DNA of 64,000 nt, from NCBI GenBank assembly GCA_036785325.1, contig JAXIVH010000005.1, positions 17,370,065-17,434,064 on the forward strand, read 5' to 3'. The stretch's first letter is position 1; each line of letters begins with the position of its first letter. A program made the translations under genes and the position numbers. Below are positions 1-11,545 of this stretch, one piece after another. Origin of the DNA: Urophycis tenuis (Eukaryota; Chordata; Actinopteri; Gadiformes; Phycidae). The notes under the pieces were generated by a model. It did not search any database. It worked only from the letters and a program-made list of their open reading frames with translations, and was not told the origin of the DNA.

Positions 1-309
1 CTAAGCTACAGCTAAAAGTTGTACCGCCAGACTCACAGAACGGCTGGATGAACGGGAAAAGGGTAAAGATCGATTGTTTTTCTCGAGGGAAGGTGGAAAA
101 TGAGCTTATTTCCAAAAATGGCGGAATATCCCTTTAAATGAAGGCTTACAAATGAATTATGACTGAACATTATTATAAAGTGTTTCTGAAGTTAGTTACA
201 GAGTATCTCATCATCTATTTTTCAGTGTTGATTTGAAAACTTACAGACACGTTTTCCAACCAGGACGGAGTCTGGACAGTAGGCTGGAGCTCCAACCCTG
301 CCGGGAGGA

Positions 310-392
310 GCTGACTAGTGCTGTACTAGTGCTAGTGCTAGTACTAGTACAAGGCTGTACTAGTACTAGTGCTAGTGCTAGCGCCAGTTTGT
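310..392. repeat. short CTAGTG/CTAGTA hexamer array
   Basis: A tandem of six-base units of the form GCTAGT/ACTAGT runs through this stretch with one interruption. Because the unit is self-complementary in part (ACTAGT is a palindrome), both strands look alike. No gene is supported over it. Confidence 0.8.
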
Positions 393-515
393 GTTCATTT
401 TTAGCCAATGACTTGGTTATAGATCCCCGCCTCCAGTTACATGATTGGTTGAAACAAATAAGCAAAATAAAGTAAAGCACCACGTTCACCCAGATTTGAG
501 CTTATCTGCTCTCAG

Positions 516-1184
516 ACTTTAGATTATTTTTATAGTTGGTCTCCAGATGGCGAGGAGAGAGAGCTTGTGGAGAGTGAGGAGGACAGTGAGGAGGAGGGAA
601 TGGAGTCGGATATGCAGGAGATGGTGCACAGTGAGGAGGAGGTGGATGGTGTTGAAGTGGAGGACGAGGAGAATAGGGAGCAAATTGAAGGGGAGAAGGA
701 AGAGAAGAAGGTGGAGGAGAGTGGGGAGGATGAGGAGGTGGAGGAGAGTGAGGAGGTGGAGGAGAGTGAGGAGGTGGAGGAGAGTGAAGAGGTGGAGGAG
801 AGTGGGGAGGATGAGGAGGTGGAGGAGAGTGAGGAGGTAGAGGAGAGTGAGGAGGTGGAGGAGAGTGAAGAGGTGGAGGAGAGTGGGGAGGATGGGAAGG
901 TGGAGGAGAGTGAGGAGGTGGAGGAGAGTGAAGAGGTGGAGGAGAGTGGGGAGGATGAGGAGGTGGAGGAGAGTGAGGAGGTGGAGGAGAGTGAGGAGGT
1001 GGAGGAGAGTGAAGAGGTGGAGGAGAGTGGGGAGGATGAGGAGGTGGAGGAGAGTGAGGAGGTGGAGGAGAGTGGGGAGGATGAGGAGGTGGAGGAGAGT
1101 GAGGAGGTAGAGAGTGGGGAGGATGAGGAGAGTGAGAAGGATGAGCAGGTGGAGGACACAGAGAGGGGTCCCTCAGTGAATTAA
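516..1184 (+). CDS. possible Glu-rich terminal exon, unrecognised
   Basis: I do not recognise this product. A plus-strand frame is open from 471 and closes with TAA at 1182-1184. A pyrimidine-rich CTGCTCTCAG ending at 515 could serve as a splice acceptor, after which the frame begins with TLDYFYSWSPDGEE. About 65 residues of non-repetitive acidic sequence follow, then many copies of EEVEES and ESGEDEEV, and the tail DTERGPSVN. The repeat unit is a multiple of three, so openness across the repeat is not evidence of coding; the argument rests on the open unique sequence before it. There is no close polyadenylation signal (the nearest AATAAA seen is near 2783). It could be the last exon of a neighbouring gene starting left of the window, or simply a purine-rich minisatellite. 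Confidence 0.22.
   Translation, partial: TLDYFYSWSPDGEERELVESEEDSEEEGMESDMQEMVHSEEEVDGVEVEDEENREQIEGEKEEKKVEESGEDEEVEESEEVEESEEVEESEEVEESGEDEEVEESEEVEESEEVEESEEVEESGEDGKVEESEEVEESEEVEESGEDEEVEESEEVEESEEVEESEEVEESGEDEEVEESEEVEESGEDEEVEESEEVESGEDEESEKDEQVEDTERGPSVN
714..1130. repeat. 18-bp purine-rich minisatellite (GAGGTGGAGGAGAGTGAG)
   Basis: The unit GAGGTGGAGGAGAGTGAG repeats about 20 times, with 12-bp GGGGAGGATGAG blocks inserted at intervals. All variants are multiples of three, which keeps several frames open on both strands. Purine/pyrimidine strand asymmetry is nearly complete. Confidence 0.9.
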
Positions 1185-1259
1185 AAACTGACAAATCAGG
1201 TGATCTTTTTTTGCACTTTTTCTTCTGAAACGCCGATAGGAAATACACCTATATGGTCG

Positions 1260-1305
1260 TACGCACGCACGCACACACACACACGCACGCACGCACACAC
1301 ACACA
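1260..1305. repeat. (CACG/CA)n microsatellite
   Basis: Alternating ACGC and ACAC dinucleotides. A second short (CA)n lies at about 1838-1869. Confidence 0.9.
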
Positions 1306-1884
1306 AACCTCCAGCTCCTTAAGACACTGCACTGTGAGATCAGCGAAGCCCAGAATGCAATCTTCTTGACAATAGAGTTATTTTTAAGAGAGTAAATAGG
1401 GGGAGAGGGATGTAGAGAGGGAGAGCAGGAGGGAGGAGGAGAGGAGGAGCGAGGAGCGAGTGGGAGAAACGACCAGAGCTCTGGGAGCTAGGCTAGGCTA
1501 CTTGTGTGCTCTGTGTTGCTTTAGTGCTGCAGACTCTTTTGCTCGTTGGATGGTAACTACAAGTAGTTTGGTTTCAGATATTTGATTAAATGTGAAAACC
1601 ACAAGTTGTTCTTAGGCTGGATGATAAAATGTGACGGCTGGAGACAATGGCTTAAATCCTGTTTAACATGTAAAGACAGGCAGATGAGGAGCTGTAAGAC
1701 TTATCCGGTCAGATGAACACAGTTCACACAGGCTATTAGGTGAAGAGCAGCACATCTGACAACAGACAGACGGGCAGTAATATAGAAAGATCTGAGCCTA
1801 AACACAGCGTGATACACAACCTACCTATCTGTCCTTGCACGCACGCACACACACACACACACACACACAAAGCAGGTATCTCTT

Positions 1885-2372
1885 GTTCAATCTGGTCTCT
1901 CCTGGTCTAGCTGGTCTCCACTGCTCTAGCTGGGTCTCTCCTGGTCTAGCCGGCCTCTCCCGGTTGAGCTGGTCTCCACTGGTCTAGCTGGGTCTCTTTT
2001 GATTTAGCTGGTCTCTCCTGGTCTAGCGCCTCTTGCCAGGTCTGGCTGTGTCTCTCCTCATCTAGCTGGTCTCTCATGGTCTAGCTCCTTTCTCCTTGCC
2101 TAACTGGATCTCTCATGGTCTAGCTGATCTCCACTGGTCTCAGTTGGTATCTCCTGCTCTAGCTCCTCTCTCCTGCTCTAGCTCCTTTCTCCTTGCCTAA
2201 CTGGGCCTCTCCTGGTCTAGCCAGTCTCTCCTAGCCTAGCTGGTCTCCAGTGATCTAAGTTGGTATCTCCTGCTCTAGCTCCTCTTGCCAGGTCTGGCTT
2301 TCCTGGTCTCGTCGGTCTCTCCTGATCTAGCTGGTCTCCACTGGTCTAGCTGGTCTAGCTTGTCTTACAACC
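1885..2372. repeat. degenerate TGGTCTCTCCTGGTCTAGC minisatellite
   Basis: A diverged tandem array of a roughly 16-19 base unit mixing GGTCTCTCCT and GGTCTAGCT, over nearly 490 bases. Units differ at many positions, so the array is old. A run of T follows near 2381-2400. Confidence 0.85.
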
Positions 2373-3789
2373 TGGATGCTATTTTTTTTTTATTTTTTTT
2401 ATTTTGGGTCTAAGGGAGTAATGCGGTCAGCAATTTTTTAAATTTGTTAATTGAGCAAGAACACTGCAGTCGCAAGCTGCCAATGTCATTCTTTGGGGCA
2501 GCAGCACCCTGTCAATGTTTGTCCTCTAAAGGTGCTTGTTGATGCCACTGACAGGCTCAGATTATACTTCGTCATTATGGAAAGAATCCCTACAGAGAAA
2601 TACAACTTTGCTCAGTTAAACATGATATTACAGCCCGTCATGTACAGTGTAATCACTCTGGTGCTGCGGTGCATCCTCTTTTGTACTGACAGTGTCCCAG
2701 TGCACAGTGTGTACCAATGCTTGGAAGAAAGTTTGGTAAAGGAACATGCTGGTTTGTCTGTTGTACTGTGGTCTCTCTGTGCAATAAACAGTATGCAACG
2801 GTGCAGGCTCTGGTAGATTGGTAGATATATTAAATTGGTAGATTTAATATATTTTACAACTTTACACCAGGAGCCTTGCTTAGTTACATTAGTAGGCCTA
2901 TTTTATAGTCCACTGCATACTGAGAAAGAAATAAACAACTATTTTTATTTTGCCTTTGATAATTTGACACACCAATAGGTGAACTCTGTCTGCCGATGGC
3001 AGGCAGAGCAACCAGGCGATCTATGACTGTCCAGTTGTCTGCTGGTGAGGTGAACGACGGCTGAGTGTTCAAACATTGAGGATATCCGTGACAATACTGT
3101 CCCCTGGACCTTTGTTCCAAAGATAACATGACGTATTACATAGCAATTTTAATATACTTATATATACATACTGTACCCTGTAATAATAGGTATGCAGTAG
3201 TTCAATAAATAGTTTCTCCCAAATGTCCAGATTACTGCTCAGTGGGTCATACATCCTGTTAATACACAATAGGTACATAGTAGTTCTTTGTAAATTGTTA
3301 CCCCTGAATGTATAACTTTATATCTTGTACCCGAGTACTTTGATATAAATATTGGGCATTTTTCTGGTATTATACAAAAGATGACACTAATTATTTTTGG
3401 ATACATAATAACTTTATGCTGTACTCAATGGGCTGTAATCTAAAGCAAAAAAACCCTTTCCTTTACCTTTTGCTTGATCCTGGTCTGTTTGTTTTGTGTT
3501 CAAGTCTCACTCAGGACGTACATGGATGGGGAGCCATCGCCCCAAAGGATTACTTTGTACCCGTTCTAACAGATTTTGCCTGCAGTGTTCTCACTCAATA
3601 CTGGACCCGTTTCAAAAATGGTTCTCCGCATTAGTCTGTTGGACCCAAAATAGGTTCTAGGTTAGAGAATCCCTCTGCTTTCTTTTAATGATTTATATTA
3701 TCTAGCAGAGAAGTACTTATGTCTAGTTCAAGGTTTCCCTGCCATCACCGACAAAAAAGAATAAAATGAGAAAGCCATGCATGAATATT
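2373..3789. other. intergenic stretch, nothing recognised
   Basis: AT-rich unique sequence with small open frames on both strands, none with recognisable protein similarity, splice context or codon pattern. It lies between the end of the degenerate minisatellite and the likely 3' end of diaph3. Confidence 0.5.
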
Positions 3790-5515
3790 CTTTCCTTTGT
3801 TTTATTGTAAATATGTCTACAAAACTCAAGATAAAAAGGCTGAACAACAGAGCAAAATTTCACTGTTCATCCAAACGTTGGAGAAGCTAATATGATTAAA
3901 CGTCACCTCTCCAAGCGTTTCCTTTCATGGGAGTCTGCTCTGAAGCAAACATTAAAATCCCACCCATTCAGTTCACATCTATAATATATATAAACATTCA
4001 CTCCACTCTGAAATACATCAAAATAAAGGAGGACGGCACAAACAGGAAGCTCTCTTACTGTCGTTCTTAGAAAAGTGAAAAATAGTTAATATTTATAATA
4101 CTATAGAAAATACAAATCTATGTGTTCCCGATTAAATACAAAAGTTTTGTGCAGACATTCTTAGTCCAGTGTGGACTGAAGGGATTTGAAATAAAATAAA
4201 GTACAAAGAACATACAGAAATAAAACACAATCACAGATACAACAACATCCAGAAGACATTTGTACCCAGAAATGGAGTTTGAAAATACAAACATGAATTA
4301 CAATGTTTTTCTATTTAGAATTTAAAGACACAGTTGATAATGATACGTGATGATTATAAAGATTATAAAGCTGGTGTTTATTATTAAAAGCTAAATAGGA
4401 CAAATTGGCAAACAGAATGTGTACATTTATAAGTCAACTCTATAGTCTATGATTTAAAAGAATTGACAAAGCCTTCAATGAGTAAGTGCTCAGTGTTATC
4501 TCAGTATCTGCTGCATCTTCCACTGGAAACCTCTGGCTGGCTCCAGACAATTTGGTCCAATCACACCGGACTGCTGGGACTCGTTACCAGGCCGCTTTCA
4601 GACTGCTAACCTTTTTATTAGTTCTAGTGCTACAGTTCTAGTTAAACATTGCTAGCAGCATGCCGCTAGAGACACAATGTACCACCCTGCTAGCAGCATG
4701 CTGCTAATAACACGATGTACCACCATGCTAGCAGCATGCTGCTAATAACACGATGTACCACGATGCTAGCAACATGGTGCTAGTAACACGATGTACCACG
4801 ATGCTAGCAGCATGCTGCTAATAACACGATGTACCACGATGCTAGCAGCATGGTGCTAGTAACACGAGGTACCACGATGCTAGCAGCATGGTGCTAGTAA
4901 CACGAGGTACCACGATGCTAGCAGCATGGTGCTAGTAACACGAGGTACCACGATGCTAGCAGCATGGTGCTGGTAACACGGTGTACCACGATGCTAGCAG
5001 CATGGTGCTAGTAACACGATGTACCATGATACTAGCAGCATGCTGCTAATAACACGATGTACCACCATGCTAGCCTCATGCTGCTAGTAACACGATGTAC
5101 CACAATGCTAGCACCATGGTGCTAGTAACACGATGTACCATGATACTAGCAGCATGCTGCTAATAACACGATGTACCACCATGCTAGCCTCATGCTGCTA
5201 GTAACACGATGTACCACAATGCTAGCATCATGGTGCTAGTAACACGATGTACCACGATGCTAGCAGCATGCTGCTAATAACACGATGTACCACAATGCTA
5301 GCAGCATGCTGCGAGTAACACGATGTACCACAATGCTAGCAGCATGCTGCTAATAACACGATGTACCACCATGCTAGCAGCATGGTGCTTGTAACACGAT
5401 GTACCACCATGCTAGCAGTATGGTGCTAGTAACCCAATGCGAGGAGCACAATGCTAGGAGCATGTTGCTAGTAGCCTGTATGTGATGTGTATATTTGAAG
5501 AAGTGTGTGTTCCTC
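3790..5515 (-). other. diaph3: candidate diaph3 3' untranslated region
   Basis: This follows the diaph3 stop codon on the minus strand. Minus-strand AATAAA hexamers occur at 4614-4619, 4377-4382 and 3801-3806, so several polyadenylation sites are possible. The first one comes just after the palindromic 38-bp minisatellite, so any transcript using these sites would contain the whole array. From about 3.8 to 4.6 kb the sequence is AT-rich and non-repetitive, as many vertebrate 3' UTRs are. The true end cannot be fixed from sequence alone. Confidence 0.4.
4640..5470. repeat. 38-bp minisatellite with a 16-bp palindrome in each unit
   Basis: About 21 copies of a 38-bp unit combining GCTAGCAGCATGCTGCTA with ATAACACGATGTACCACC. 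In the commonest form the core TAGCAGCATGCTGCTA is a perfect palindrome; variants with CATGGTGC weaken it. Spacing of the GATGTACCAC landmark is 38 bases where measured (4751 to 4789). It begins about 45 bases past the diaph3 stop codon, so it is probably transcribed in the 3' UTR, where each full unit could fold into a small stem. Confidence 0.93.
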
Positions 5516-6066
5516 CTACAGGGCTCTGAGTCGCGCCAGCAGGGCATCCACATCAGACTCTCCCTTTGACGAGGAAGATGAAGATGACTGTTTGGTCACC
5601 GAAGGTTCAAAGACTATCTTACTCTCCACTGTGCTTTCTATCTCTCTCTCTGCAGGCCTATGTCTCTCAACCAGTCTCTCTCTCTCTGCAGGTCTATGTC
5701 TCTCAGCCATCCTCTCTGTCTCCTTTTCTCTTTCTGCAGGTCTATGTCTCTCAACTGGCCTCTCTCTCTCTGCAGGTCTGTCTCTCTCTCCCGGTCCCCC
5801 TCTCTCTGCAGGTCTCTTGCTCTCTACTACCATCCTGTCTCTCTCTACCAGCCCCCCTCTCTCTGCAGCTCTGTCTCTCTCTACCATCCTCTCTCTCTCT
5901 GCAGCTCTGTCTCTCTCTACCATCCTCTCTCTCTCGGCCGGCCTCTCTCTCTCCATACGGGTGGTGTTGGTCTTGTAGGGGCCCCTCGCTGGTCCTCTGG
6001 TCCCGGGAGCCCCAGGGCCTCGGCTGAGGGGGGAGACGGAGTCCTGCACAGCTGCTCTGATGTTCT
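5516..6066 (-). CDS. diaph3: diaph3 terminal coding exon (C-terminal tail)
   Basis: This is the last coding exon of diaphanous-related formin 3, a Rho-regulated actin nucleator. On the minus strand a pyrimidine-rich CTCTCCTCTCCTCCAG acceptor precedes 6066, and the exon enters two bases into a codon. It encodes about 182 residues: a start NIRAAVQDSVSPLSRGPG resembling the segment after the DAD in vertebrate DIAPH3, then a long Arg/Glu-rich repeat tail of ERDRxAERER type, a run of seven Ser, and the end DVDALLARLRAL with a TAG at 5516-5518. As I recall it, human DIAPH3 ends in almost the same residues (VEALLARLRAL), which separates it from DIAPH1 and DIAPH2. The repeat tail is not something I know from mammalian DIAPH3. 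No DAD motif is in this exon. Confidence 0.88.
5637..5950 (-). repeat. in-frame coding repeat (Arg/Glu tail) in diaph3
   Basis: On the plus strand this reads as units of TCTCTCTCTGCAGGTC and TCTCTACCATCCTCTC. On the coding minus strand it gives tandem units such as PAERERxVERHR and MVERDRAAERER. Insertions and deletions between units keep the frame, consistent with translation. Composition is pure purine on the coding strand over long runs. Confidence 0.85.
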
Positions 6067-6241
6067 CTGGAGGAGAGGAGAGAGAGGGGAGCCAGGAGGG
6101 GGGAGGGGAGACAGCCGTGAGGGAGGAGAGGAAGGAAATGGAGGAGAGGAGTGAGGGAGGGAGAAAGACACAAAATCAGCATCAGAACGTTGAGCTGGGT
6201 ATCAAGTATAAATACGCATGAAACAGAGACAACCCTTACCC

Positions 6242-6371
<130 letters not shown>

Positions 6372-6466
6372 CAAGACATGAGATAACAGGAACAAGAAAA
6401 AGGTGGAAAAAAAACAAGCCATGAATCGAAAAAAAAAGTAAGCAAGCGAGCAGCCCAGCACATCAA

Positions 6467-6497
6467 GACACGCACGCACGCACGCACGCACGCACGC

Positions 6498-6547
<50 letters not shown>

Positions 6548-6552
6548 ACACA
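6467..6552. repeat. (CGCA)n then (CA)n microsatellite
   Basis: Seven or so CGCA units merge into a (CA)n run. Confidence 0.95.
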
Positions 6553-6899
6553 CGGTAGGTGAATCTATTGTGGGTGTGGAATGACGTGCAGTCAGAGATG
6601 ATATGTGTGTTGGGTGGCGGTCAGCTTCTACAGAAACTCCCCAGTGTTGTGGAGAACCTCCTGAGGAGGATCTGCAACACTTCTGGTCCAACATCTTCTG
6701 TGGGGGGCCACATTAAGAGTTTTCCATGTTTATCAGCAAAAAGCCATGCTGTTTTAGGATTATCTTCATGTTCTAGTGCAGTGTGTGACACTATAGTGGA
6801 GGTATATTTTGTCCTAACTCCTATCTATGATATACAAATAGCAATAAAAACAAACAATCCTCATCAACATTTATTAGTCAGAAAAAAGGTATTTAGAGA

Positions 6900-6992
6900 A
6901 TGTGTGAATTACAATGTATGTATTAAAACACATGTATTAGAATGTATGTATTAGAATGTATATTAGAATGTATGTATTAGAATGTATTACAC
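6900..6992. repeat. short array of ATGTATTAGAATGT units
   Basis: Five to six near-identical 14-16 base units of TTAGAATGTATGTA. Confidence 0.8.
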
Positions 6993-8531
6993 ACAAGTAG
7001 ATATTATTGCAAGTAGTCCCGTTGGCTTGTGCTGACTTGTGATCAGATCGTATGTTGACAATTGAAGGGATGATTGACAATTCCTTTTTCCTTCAATGAT
7101 TTGAACCAACTTAGGACATGCACTCAATAAACAGAGCGTCTTGAAAGTTTTATTCTGAAGGAGGCAGGGAGCTGGCGTCTGAAGGTAGCTCCCTCCTTCA
7201 CAATATGCATTGCCAAAAGTACACATGTTGGAATGTTGAAAGAGGCTTGTGAAACAGAGAAAACAGCCCCAGTGTTCTCTAGTCAAATGAGTTTTAAAAG
7301 TCAGGTGCACCACCTGGACTACTTCAGATTACAGGAAGCAACAAACTTTTCTTTTAATTGATGTCTAATGAACGGTGGAGTGATGGGCAGGAAGCGGAGT
7401 GCTGTGTTCACACAGAGTCTGCGTGTGTTTCTACTTAACAACTGAGATTCTCTCAGCGGTGTGCGTGCAGATTGTAGAGAGCGTGTTTCTGGGGGAGCAC
7501 AGTGACCGTCCACCCCTGGCGTATTGGCGCTGTGGAATATGGTTGGACAATATGAAAACAGAAATGATCGTCAGGCCCTTATAGCACACCAACATCCACT
7601 AATGTGGGAGGACTTCAACCTCTGGTGAGTTTGAACAAGTATAGCCCTATTCTTTATATGTTGCAATAAGTTGGCAACAGTGAGATGGGATTTGTACAGA
7701 ATCTCTATTGAAAGTTGTAACACCGGATAACTTTTCCCAACTTAGTCCCGATGATTTCCATCCTCTAGCAGATCTTACCCCGTTGTTATGACTTTCATTG
7801 ACTGAAGTTTAAGTTCCTTGGTTAAATTCAAAATCTGTGGTTATCCCTCATAGGAAAATAGCCGCGCTGCACATCAAAGCTCCGCCTAACGCTGGAGAGA
7901 AACGGGCCTCATCTTTCACTTTCCCTTCCTCCACTGATCTTCTGATCTGTGCTCAATGCACTGTCACTTACGGCCTCGAAAGGAAAACCTTTTGCTAAAA
8001 CGCCTTTTCAGGGCAAATGATGGCGTCAGAATCCACCAAACATTCCTTGAGGAACTCTCTCTCGTAGAATGGCCTGTTGTGCCATGTTATGCGACAGCAC
8101 ATCACCAGCTTTGTTAGCATTATCACACGTTATCACAAATTGCATCGATACTGGTAGAATGTCCTTGTTTTAGTGTGTCAGATGGCAGCTCTTGTGATGT
8201 TCTGGCTTTCTACTCCGGTGACATGGACTTTGACCCTAAGTTGTTCACAACCTTTCAATAATTCATGTGTGTTTTTCATGCTGTGGCTGAAACAATGCAA
8301 GATTTATCTGTACTTTGGGGTGAGTTTTGCTACAGTGGTTTTGAAACATCTCACCCTGCAAAAATCAGCTTGCAAGTCGTCTGTGGCCCGTAGGTGGTGA
8401 CGTGCCCAGGTCTGGCCTACAGCCTCAATGTTAGTATTCATGAAGGTGTGGGTGTGAGTGCATTTACTGGATTGTGTTTGTTTTCACATGTGCAGGATTT
8501 AAGAATTGTGTATGTGTGCATGTGTGTGTTT

Positions 8532-8551
8532 GAGATGGATTGTGTGAGTGC

Positions 8552-8583
<32 letters not shown>

Positions 8584-8761
8584 GTGTGTGTTAAAGTGAA
8601 ATGGAGAGTGGATATATAGAGACAGAGAGCAATTGAGAGAGACAGAGTTATAGAGAAACATAGAGAGCAATAGAGAGAGAGAGAGAGAGAGAGAATCCAT
8701 ATTCATGTGACCTTGTGTGGATATGCCATCACATTTAAAGTTTCACTGAACCCTAGGCCAG

Positions 8762-8854
<93 letters not shown>
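8532..8854. repeat. (GT)n and (GA)n microsatellite cluster
   Basis: A (GT)n run at about 8545-8577, a short (GA)n at 8669-8694 and a longer one at 8763-8854 with single interruptions. Confidence 0.9.
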
Positions 8855-8856
<2 letters not shown>

Positions 8857-9107
8857 ACAAAGATGTAGACTGAGAACAAGAGCTAGAGAGAGGTAAGAGA
8901 TGGTGAGTGATAGAGAGGTAAAGTGATAGGGAGAGAGAGAGACAGGCACAGGAAGGGAGAGAGAGGGGTAAAGAGAGAGGCAGCGAGCCACCCAATAGGT
9001 AATGAGTTTGGAGCAGGGCCAGTGTGACATGACAGTGTGTTTTATGGGTCTGGCTGACAGGGGACGTCCCTGAACATAACCTCTGACAAATAAATAAGAG
9101 AGGCAGG

Positions 9108-9379
9108 AACACACACACACACACACACACACACGAGAAGAAAGGTAACATTTAATTAACACACACATCCATGGGCACACACACAAGGAAAGGTAACATA
9201 AAATTCAAATAGTGCATAAACAACACACTCCAACACATAAATATGACAGAGAGAAAGAAACCCCTACTTACACAAAAGGTCTGTGCTCTCTCTCACACAC
9301 ACGCACACGCACGCACGCACACGCACACACACACACACACACACACAAACGCGCACACACGCACACACACACACACACA

Positions 9380-9419
<40 letters not shown>

Positions 9420-9420
9420 G
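9108..9420. repeat. (CA)n microsatellite cluster
   Basis: Short (CA)n at about 9110-9134 and a compound (CA/CG)n tract at about 9293-9418 with CGCACG interruptions. Confidence 0.9.
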
Positions 9421-10149
9421 AAACAGCATTTTGCAGCCAGACTAAAGTCCTTAGAAGATCCCAGGGGCGGTTGCAAAGTATGTTGATAAGATGCTAATTG
9501 TAAAGCGTGACGTGATCCAGGCCCTCCGTCCCACTGAGGGCAGGGCCACAGTGTCTACAGTGGTCCCGGTGCGTTGTATGTTCCCAGCCCCGTGCCCACT
9601 GTCCACCTGCAGCAGGGCTCAGGAAGTCAAATGTAAAAGCTGGTGAATGCCACTTGGAAGGCACGCCTGATGGCTGTTGGCTGATAGAGCTGAGGCCATG
9701 GCTGGACGGAGAACACCAGCCCTGCGTTACTGAACGCTGCCTAGAGAGAGCGGAGGAGGCCGGCGCTCCATCAGCTGCTGTGCTTCACCTCCGCCACACC
9801 AGCACGGCGCCATGACGACAAAAGCACGCTAATGGAACCAGTGCTGTTTTAAAGGCCTTTGAAAACTGGACTGAGGACAAATCAAGACGTTGTAAGGATC
9901 CGTGGACACACTGTGTAGGATGCCTCCTAACCTCTACCTGTTCCTTCATGGCATGTGTCTCACTTTGCATGAAGGCGTGACCACAGTGAGTCAATGGAAA
10001 TTGTAAAATGCTCAAAAGGGTTGATTCACTTTAAAACTCTTCAAAACACACACGTGGACACACGCACATGGACACTCACAAAGACACACACCAAAACCAG
10101 TTCTGACAAGTAAGACATCACATCTACAAACAAAGAGCCAAAACAGGGA

Positions 10150-10259
<110 letters not shown>

Positions 10260-10599
10260 CTCTCATCTTCAATCCATCCATCTATCCTCCCAGCCCCTCA
10301 TCCATCGGTGCGTCCCCAGACAGGGGTCACCCTGAATGGGAGGGAGGCCCATCGCTGGGTCGTGCATCACATCCCAGTCAGACACTGTTCAGGGGGCCAA
10401 CACATGGCCAACCACGGATGCAGAGCAGAGCTGCGCTTCCCAGCCTGTTTAGTGTTTATTTTTTGGAGATTAGATGTCTTAATTGAAGAAGCTGACAAAT
10501 TGTACTATTTTTGCATTTTCTATAAATTATAGGCTAAATTTAAATCATTACGAATACTGCTTATGCATTCTATGGGGTACATGTACCTAGGCTGTAGAA

Positions 10600-11545
10600 C
10601 AGAGATCACATAGAGTGAACCAGTGACAACAGAGTGAGCCAGGTGATAACTGACAACAGAATGGACCAGGTGCCTGAAGACTAGCCCAGATGATAATACA
10701 GCGAACCAGGTGATAACAGATTGAACCAGGCACAACAGAGTGGACAAGGTGAAAATAGAGTGGACCAGGTGACATCAGAGTGGACCAGGTGACATCAGAG
10801 TGGACTAGGTAACAACAGAGTGGACCAGGTGACATCAGAGTATACCAGGTAACAACAGAGTTGACCAGGTGACAACAGAGTGGACCAGGTAACAACAGAG
10901 TGGACCAGGTGACATCAGAGTGGACCAGGTAACAACAGAGTGGACCAGGTGACAACAGAGTGGACCAGGTGACATCAGAGTGGACCAGGTAACAACAGAG
11001 TGGACCAGGTAACAACAGAGTGGACCAGGTGACATCAGAGTGGACCAGGTAACAACAGAGTGGACCAGGTAACAACAGAGTGGACCAGGTAACAACAGAG
11101 TGGACCAGGTGACATCAGAGTGGACCAGGTAACAACAGAGTGGACCAGGTGACATCAGAGTATACCAGGTAACAACAGAGTGGACCAGGTGACATCAGAG
11201 TGGACCAGGTAACAACAGAGTGGACCAGGTGACATCAGAGTGGACCAGGTAACAACAGAGTGGACCAGGTAACAACAGAGTGGACCAGGTGATTATAATC
11301 TGAACCAGGTGATAACAGAGTGGACCAGGTGATTATAATCTGAACCAGGTGATAACAGAGTGAACCAGGTGATGACAGAGCTGAACAGTTGATGTAGACC
11401 AATAGACAACAGTAAACCAGGAGACAAAAAAGTGGACCAGGTGAGAACAGAGGGAACCATGTGATCAGAGAGAAACAGTTGATGTAGACCAGTGGACAAC
11501 AGAGTGAACCAGGTGATAAAAGAGTGGACCAGGTGACAACAACAA
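10600..11545. repeat. 20-bp minisatellite (ACAGAGTGGACCAGGTAACA)
   Basis: About 45 tandem units of 20 bases, exact enough that the pattern stays in register over hundreds of bases. Two main variants alternate, GGTAACAACAGAG and GGTGACATCAGAG, in an irregular order. Edges at about 10600-10760 and 11290-11545 are more diverged, the centre is nearly perfect. A 20-bp unit keeps no frame across single units, but three units (60 bp) do, which explains long minus-strand open frames here. Confidence 0.95.

Noticed and set aside
502..1248. Pro/His-rich minus-strand frame of 248 residues
   Set aside because: It is the complement of the Glu-codon repeat; the purine-strand frame with unique acidic sequence is the better candidate.
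10587..11155. Minus-strand frames with WSTLLLPGPLCCYLVHSDVT-like repeats
   Set aside because: Three 20-bp units make 60 bases, which keeps frames open by arithmetic; no gene signal.
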